A DNA stretch of 64,000 bases, taken from Echinometra lucunter (Eukaryota; Echinodermata; Echinoidea; Camarodonta; Echinometridae). The notes beneath the pieces were generated by a model that worked only from the letters and a program-made list of their open reading frames with translations, was not told where the DNA came from and made no database searches. Where the stretch lies: NCBI GenBank assembly GCA_029962745.1, contig CM057170.1, positions 23,154,435-23,218,434 on the forward strand, in the 5' to 3' direction. Made by a program: the position numbers and the translations under genes. Positions 47,301 through 56,300 of this stretch are shown here, piece by piece (the first letter of the stretch is position 1; the number at the start of each line of letters is the position of its first letter).

Positions 47301-50300
47301 AGGAGGGGTGAGAAAGGTAAATCACAAGTGGTTCACAAATGAGTTTTATACTTTTATCACGACTTTGAGAGATATTTTGCATGCAGATCTGTCTAGTAAT
47401 ACCTTGTTGCTATGCCATTTTATATTGTGTCAATCAGATTTTGTTAGATTATCACCTTTAATCTGTTGAGCACGATTTGATTTCGGTACAACACACATTT
47501 TCCATACTAGTATACCCTAGCCTGAGTTATCTCAGGCTTAGTGTTCAACAGCTTAATTAAGGTCTTGTATAATATTGATGCACTTCATGCATGTATGTTA
47601 ATTCAAGTACTGTCTATTGTATGTTCTTGTCAAGGCTTCTTATCAAAAATCAGAGCCCAATTTGACCGCGGCTTAGAGCGGGATCCCTTCTCAGCGTCTT
47701 TTCCCTTCTTATCCTTCCGTTTCTGCGTAGACAAATGAACGGGGGAGCGGGAAAGCCGCTGTGAATACCCGGGTGCGGAGAAGCCGATAAAAACCAAGGG
47801 ACGCGACTTTTACATTAGTGTTTAACGGTTTAATTAAAGTCTTGTATGATATGGATGCATTTCATGCATGTACATGTATGCTAATCTATTGTTCTGTATG
47901 TTCTTGTTAATACATGTTTATTTCTTCTGTATTTTCTATGATCTTTGTTACCTTGCCTCCAGTTTCTCTTCTGGCCCACGACCCTCATGTAGGTATTTTG
48001 AACATAACATCCATGTATTTCTTACACTGAAGTCTTTAAATCAAGATGACTTAGATTTATTTTCAGAAATCTTATCGGTATACTAGTTGAGGTGTTGTGG
48101 TCCAGTGGATAAGTCTCTGAACCACAAAGTACAGGGTTCGAAACCCTGCCGGGAGCACTAATGTCCTTTGGCTAGACATTAATCTACATTTGCCACACAC
48201 GACCCACGTGAGGTAAATGGGTACCTGGCAGGAATTAATTCCTTGAAATGCTTGTGTGCTGTAATGGCTGCCAGGCTAAAGCCAAGGCAGTAATATCCAA
48301 AGTCCTTTGGAGGCACATAGAGACATTAGGGGAGCATTTCATCAACATTTGTTGTCTGACAAGTTGTCAGATCTGACATCTTTCCTTGATTTTGATTGGC
48401 TGAGAAGCATTGTTACTATGGCAACTGTCGGATAAAACAGACTTTGTCGGATAAAACATCCGACAAGTCTTTCATGAAACGCTCCCCTGATGATAATTTG
48501 ATATACGCTATACAAGAACAGAATATTATTATTAGTATTAGTTATTTGTGCTTGTGCCTTTTTGTAAAATTTTTTGGAATTTACTGCTCTTGTCCTGTAT
48601 AGATTGATTGATTTTCATTGAGATGATACATTATTAGTCTCACAAAGCTTCCGAATATTTCACCTCTCAATTACTATTAACATGCATTTCTTGGGCTCCA
48701 ACTTTTAGCTCTCAGTCAAGCTGTATCGTTGTCAGAAGTTACTTCTTGATTATTTTAATCATTGATTCATTATGTTAATGTCCTTTTTCTCCATTAGGAA
48801 TTCTTCATGCTTATCATGAGAGAGATTCTGGACCCTAAGTATGGAATGTTTAGGTTCTATGAAGACTCCGGAAAGATATGGTTCAATAGTAAAGTAAGTT
48901 TACAAAACAAAACAGGGTGTTGCTGCATAAACACTAAGACTGACTATAATCACACTTATGGCAGGCAGTGGTTGCCACTAGTTGCTCTCACAATCAGTCT
49001 CTCAAAGGATTGGATGCTGATTGTGATTGCAATTTTTCAGTATTTTGTTGTTGTTGTAGATTCCTTCAACAGATAAAATGTATATTCTATTGATATGCAA
49101 CCATGATTTGCACTTTCCTTGAGAGATTATTAATGCTATAGGAATATTGAGAGCAACCAGTGGCATTAAAGACGCTCAGTCGTGGGCTTTCATGGGAAAT
49201 TTGACACCATGGGTGCTTACCCGGTAACAGGTGTTGTCCATCACTATGACTTTTATGATCAGCAGACCTTATGTAATGCTTTGTATATTCCACCCTTTGC
49301 CCCATATGGCAAAGTCATTATCTCACCTTCCTTGGCCCGAGAATGCCCGAAGCAGGCCGAAAAATGTTTATGGTGGGACAGCTTGTTTTGCTGTGCTCCA
49401 GAGATACAGGTATTTTCAGTGCTTTTCACAAAGTCTGGTGTCAGCAAATTATGATCCACTCCCCATGAAAGCCTATGACTGAATGTCTTTAATAGCCTGC
49501 CATACTTAAGTGCCTATTCAGTCAATCGTAGTCTTTGTGAAACAACCCCAGGTCTCTCTTCTGTTTCTGCCATCCCAAATGTCACCACATATTGTCAGAG
49601 TTTAAGATGTCGGATCTGATCGCCGACCAAGACCTGATACTCCTCCATTATAGAATGTGCTCAGAGAGCTTTTTGTAGGCAGTACTTTAATCAACCAATA
49701 TGTAATATTGAGTCAGGTTCTGAATTGAATAAGAAACATGCTGTCTCATTTAGATACCACATCATGAGATTTATACAAAAATTGGTTTGGGAATCGTATA
49801 ACAATGTGTTTAGTGTTTAGGATCATGAATGCTGTGCGATACCACTCGAAATAGTTACCAAATGTTTGAAAACATTATTGCAGTGTGTTGCTAAAATGAA
49901 GAATTCAGAAAATATCAACTACATGTACAACCCCCTCCCACTTCCCAATTTGGTATTCTTGAATACTCTTTAGTCTTTAAGTAGAGGTGTTGCGGTCTAG
50001 TGGATAAGTCTCCTGACTGTGAACCACAAGATACAGGGTTCAATTCCGTGCTGCAGTACTGATGTCCTTCGGCAAGACATTAATCTATATTTCCCACTCT
50101 TGACCCAGGTTTAGCAAGTAGGTACCTGGCAGGATTTATTCCTTTAATTGGAGTATTAATGTCCTGTGGAAGTGCATAGAGACATTAGATTGTAATGTGA
50201 TATGGGGGGTATACAAGAGTGGAATATTTTATCATTGAAGATATACCTTGGCAGTTGTCATACTCAAAAGGTTGAGTAGGTTGAAATTCAATATCTTCCA

Positions 50301-53300
50301 TTTTACTTCCTTCACCTGCATTAGAATATATTTATGTATATTTTCATTGTTTTCTAGTCGTTTGAGGATCCTATCATGTTCCGTCTGGTTGGTTTGGTTT
50401 GTGGTCTTGCCATCTACAATCACATCATCATCTCTCTCCCATTCCCTCTGGCTCTCTACAAGAAAATATTACAAAGGTAGGCCATGGCAATGAACTGCTT
50501 CCATTGAGATTAGTTATACCACATGTTATAGACAGTTTGAATATAAAGCTGTTATGAATTTATGAATTGAGTGATAGTAAGACAGAATTTGTTTTCTGAC
50601 CACTTGCTGTCACTATGTCATACAATAATTGTGTATTGAATTAGTAACTAGATTCATGGTCACTGAAGTTTTACAGTATGTTTGTCAGAAAAGATTTGAA
50701 ACCTCAGCCATAAGGGATGTTGGGGATGGCAGGCAACTGTGGTTAGTATGAATGATAGCTTATTATCATGGTAACAAGAAGCTTAAATGATTTGATGCAA
50801 CTTTTTATGAGGGACTAGGCAATAGAGACCACTGTAGATGATATTTGTGATTTGTGATATTGACGGAGGTGATGATGATGATGATGATGATGATGACGAT
50901 GATGATGGGGATGATGATTATGATGATGATGGTGATGATGATGATGGTGATGATGATTGTGATGATGGTGATGATGATGATGATGGGGATGACGGTTATG
51001 ATGATGGTGATGATGATGATGCATAGGAGGATAATGGTAATGAGGAGGATGATGGTGATTTGTTCTTATGGTGGTGTTGTTGATATTGATGACGATTATG
51101 GTGATAATGATTATGGTTATAATAATTATTATTATGATGTTGTTTAAGCTGATAAGGATGATGATGATGGTGGGATAATATTCATATGTTGATATTAATG
51201 GATGGTTTCGATTAAGCTAATGTCACTGATGTACATATAGGTCATGATTATCCATGATCAAGTAGAAGAGGATGATGAGAATAGCAAACGGTGATCATCA
51301 CTCACGGCAACGACAACACATCTCTTGATTCACTCCCTGTAAACTCCAGGAAAACCACTTTGGAGGATCTGAGTAAGCTAGAGCCCCAGGTAGCTCATCA
51401 CCTTCAAGCATTGTTGGACTATGAGGATGAGGAGAGCTTCAGGGATGCGTTCCCTCTTGTCTTTCAGATTGATGAGGACAACTTCGGTCATGTGCAAACA
51501 ACTGATCTCATCCCGAATGGAGGGAGCAAGGAGGTCACTGCAAAAAACAGGTAACTTTCCTCTTCTCTTGCCAATTTGGTAAGACTACCTCTGTCTTATC
51601 ACCCCAAACTGTATTCTGCAGACTATGACTGCAAAAACAGGTAACTCTCCTCTTCTCTAATCCAGTCAGGAAGACTCCCCCTGGACTATCCCCCAAACGA
51701 CCATGAGCCCATAGGAAACCACTACCTTGGATAAAGAAACCTCAGATTTTAGCCTGGGCAACTAACAGCCTGGACAAGAACCACCCTGTACAATGCTCCC
51801 CCCCCCTCTTCCTACCCGAGGGGCAGCCACCCCTTTGGATGACTGCCATCTGAGACTTTTTCTATCTGGACACCCAACCAAAAGCTTCATTCAAGCTTCA
51901 GTAGCAGCAGAAGCCCTTCCAAAAAGATTCATTCCCTCCTCTCTTCTCCATCCTCTCACCTTAGGCAAGAGTACATTGATGCATATGTCGACTACATCCT
52001 CAACAAATCTGTGGAACCTCAGTTCTCAGCCTTCAGTGAGGGTTTCCTGGAGGTGTGTGGCGGCCATGTTCTTAATCTATTCCATCCGCAAGAACTCATG
52101 GCTATGGTCATCGGCGACGAGAACTATGACTGGGATGAACTTGAAAAGGTAAGCTTAGTTGAAGAAATGTAGTCAAGTGGCTTGAACACTTGATCCGGGA
52201 AGTGAGGGTTGTAGGTTCAGGTACCCCAGGGCCCTGACATCATGTGTTTTGGCAAGAAATTAAACTGTATTGGTCTCTGAAAGATAAGAACTGTGCTGAT
52301 GATGAGCTTGAGAAGGTGAACTTTATTGAGGTTTTGTGGTTGTGTTGTTTGGACTTCTGATCGCAGATGTAAGTATGTTCAAGTTGTTAATAACATCAAA
52401 GTGGGTTTTAATTTTTGAAATTGTGCTTAGAAAAATAATTACATGAAGGTATATGGAGCAAGCTTTTTATTGTATAGTCCTGGATTTCTTTAAAGGTTAC
52501 TTCTGGATTTATAATGATAACTTGAAATTTAGGTTAATTTACGTGTGTTGTTACAAGTGCAAGATTGATATTGTGTTTAACCATTGCTGTTCTTGGAGAC
52601 TGTTTTGTTTCCTTGAGAGAGTATAGTAAAAGAGTTGATAATACAGCATTGTTCCATACTGAAGTTTAATTCTGGTAGGTCTTCAGATTGATGTCTTAAT
52701 GAGTGCAGAAGACCAATAACAACATTATTGCTTTTAGTCATTTGTTGACACTTTTCTTATTTCTTTAGAGTGTGGAGTACAAGGGCCAATACTACAGACA
52801 CCATCCTACTGTGAGGCTATTCTGGCAGGTCTTCAGAGAGATGTCTTTAGTGGCAAAGAAGAAGTTCTTAGGTTAGTTAAGCCCACATGGTGTTACCAAG
52901 TTTTTATACATGATACACATGTATTAAAGCAAGAGCGAACTGGCACCACAGAAATAGAAGACGTAGAAGGCGCATACCCATTCACAAAACACGCATCGCG
53001 GTATCGCCGTCGGACCCGCTGGGCGATTCGCTTGAGTGCACACGCCGCCATCTTGCTTAGTCCTCGGTCTCTTCGGCAAGCCCACTCGACCGTATATGAC
53101 ACTGTCAATTTCTGTGTTGAAATTTTCTCCAAAGAGACCATGCATTCTGAGGTTGGCCTACCTATTCATAAGCCAATTGATCGTGTGCATTATCTACTCG
53201 CACACCGGTAGTATAAGTTATTATTTTTTGCCAAGATGAATAAAGAAAGCTTCCAATTAAATCTTTCAAGATAATACGTTATTCTCCATTTTAGTACCTA

Positions 53301-56300
53301 AGTTTCTTTTTAACAGTTAGTTTCCTTATAATTTTCTTGTCAGTTTTCTTTAAGTTTGGGTTCTCTTTCAAGACACATTTCCTTATCTAATTTGATTTTT
53401 TAATATTTGGGGAGGAAGCTTCTCATAAAATAAAAAGAAATACATGGAATGAAGTATTGTTTTATTATTTTTTTTTTTCATTTTTAAAAACCGAGCTGGA
53501 GGGATGTGGTTTGTACATGTAGTTCAATGAACATCCTAACCATAATTTGTCCAAATTCATTCATACCCCCTGATTTTGAAAATCTACATTTAAAAAGTCG
53601 ATTAAACTTTGATTTTTTTTCCCTCAGGGGAGTGGGGGGGGGGGGGGGACTTATGAGTCACTTTCACGCAATCTCAGTACATGCACATGTAATATCATTC
53701 ACGTGCTCAGTCCTCCCAACACCATATATAAACTCACACACACGATGTCATTCTTCATTACACAAATGCTTAAACAAACATTTACTCAATCAACTTCATA
53801 TATTTCAGCGCACTTCACAAAAAACAACAACAAACAAACAGTCAAACACACATACAAACAACCAAAAGGACAAAAGATATAATATGTAAAGAGAATTTGC
53901 GAAACTATGGCACCCAAATAAAATTTAACAGGCTACAGATTATTTCAATTAAGTAACGTTCAATGTTTATTCTTTCCTCCAAGAAAAATTTGAGGTTCAC
54001 ATTATCAGTAACAGCAATAATGTGAAAATGGTGATGTAGAAACTGGCAAACACATTGGCAAGTAACTAGTAATAAATTAGGGAATACGCTATGCACCTCC
54101 AATTAATTACTTAGTAGGGAATTAGTAGGGGAAAAATTACTGGAGGGCTACAGATGAATTGCCCCCCAAATGTAAAAAAAAATTAGCTCTTGTAAGTTGC
54201 AAAAGAGCCCCCATAAAATTGTCATTAGGTTCAATACAAAATGTAATTTGGAATGAATTGAACAGAAGTAGGAAAAAGCCCCTGTACAGAAATATTTTTC
54301 CCTACTCAGTACGTACAATACATGGAGTCCATGGCCGTACGCAGCGGAGGGGGGCCCCAGAATTTTTGAAAAATGCAAAAAGCCCCCGTGACCAGCTCGG
54401 TGGCTTTGCTCCCTAGCATTTGGGCTTTTTCGAAAATTTTTACACGTCTTGCCCCCCCCCCCCCCCCCAAAAAAAAAAAAAAAAAAAATCTGCGTACGGC
54501 CCCAATGGAGTCGATTGCTATATGATCATCATATAAGCCCAATAGCATAACAATGCAACAAAAACAGTCAACTTACAAGACACGTTACATGTACATGCAT
54601 TACATAATTTTGTCAGAATATTTTTCTAGCCAAGTTCAAGATTCTTTTTCCTTTGTATTTTGTGAGTTATGCCAATGCACAAAACATTTCTTGCTAAACA
54701 AACTTAGCACAAGCTATTCATATATTCAAACAAACAGGTGCATATGTCGACAGGCTTATATTGAAAAAATTCAGAACTCCTTTTAAATTCTAATGGTGAG
54801 CATTCTTTAATATCCATGATGAATACTTTATGTTTTTACACTAACTCATACAAGAGAAAAAAATAACAGTATAGTTTACATTCTACACAGCGTTATGTTT
54901 CTTCAACCGTGTCTTAACAAAACTGCACTGGAAAAAATTGGCATAAAATTGAGAAAAGGCACAACAAAGGCAAGTAAACTAGAGCATATCACAATAGAAT
55001 CACAGCTCATACATATGAACCTATTACAGGAGTAAACTGTGCAACATGCTGCTGCAAATTTTACTTAATAAGTACCACTCATACATGTATCACACCTATC
55101 ACTTTCCATTTTTCTGGGCAACTCATACTGCAGCAAAGTAGAATGGTAATGATTTATTGGCAGCTGAAATATTCTGGTGTGACATTTGATAATGAAATAA
55201 ATTCTGCACTTGCGACACTTCATGAGACATGGAGTACTTTTAAGAAGAAGAAAAAAATTGACTTGGGAATCTACATCCCACCAAACCAAAATCAGTGATG
55301 TCCTGATCATGACACTCAGCTGTGAAAGCAAGGATTTTCTAAAAGACAGTATATTGCATCATGTATATTACATCAAGCTGAGATGAGCACCACTCATATA
55401 TTTATCAATCTTCCACTATTGCAACTGTACAATACTTAAGTACAAAACTATTGCAACTGTACAACACTTAAGTACAAAATATACATATACATATATATGT
55501 ATTTACAATATAATCTCTGAAAATGGCAAATTAAGGCAAGTTAAGGAAATACCGGTAGGCACAAACTTGAATATCATTTCAGTGACTGAAGTTGCGTTGC
55601 ATGAGCATAATGCAAAGTATCAAATGAGCACAAAAAGTAAACAGAATGCACGTCCATAGTGATATATAACAAAACATATTGCATCATACTCAAATGGATC
55701 AGATGCATCAATCTTTAAATCAGTATATGAGAAAGCATCTTTGTGGTGAAGCTTCTGATGACAAGGACAAGAAAATGCCTGAATCAACACAGTTGAATTG
55801 CCTGCCCAGTAGGATCGAAGCTTTTCTCTGCTTTCCTCTACAAAGACAGTGGTTGGAACATAAACTTGAATACTGGCTGGGCATAAAACAATCTCTTCTC
55901 ATGTTCGCTGGGAATTCCTTCAGAAGAATGATGTCCTCTTGGAAATCTAGAATTGGAAAGAAAGAAAAAAATCCATGTTGATAGGTCATAGCCTACCTCG
56001 TAAGTCGTAACAGTAAATGCCATAGGTCAAACTAATTTCTAATCTAAGAATTACAATCAATTTCCTGAAAAAATATAGTATAAGTAAAACTTATCCAACT
56101 GTCATGTAAATAATCTCTTTGACAAAAAAAAGTAATATTCCAAAAAATTTGGAAATTCAAACAAAAATGAAAAAAGAGAACTGTTATTGTTAAGACATCT
56201 AAAAATTACACGGTGTAGACTACACCACCATGTTTTGACTAGATCCAATTTCATTATTAATAATTGTTAGACAAAAGCACAAGTTGCAAATACCAAATAA

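Noticed and set aside
48095..48165. Functional tRNA gene
   Set aside because: Box A and box B are present, but a cloverleaf acceptor stem does not close and the sequence continues into a body shared by other copies; it is a SINE head.
50815..51147. Poly-His, poly-Asp and poly-Met frames
   Set aside because: Translations of the (GAT)n microsatellite in intron 16.
55679..56023. Frames of 60-100 codons inside the intron 19 transposon as a transposase
   Set aside because: Joining the plausible donor at about 56517 to the acceptor near 55948 gives a stop within ten codons in phase 0, and no THAP, RNase H-like or hAT motif is visible.
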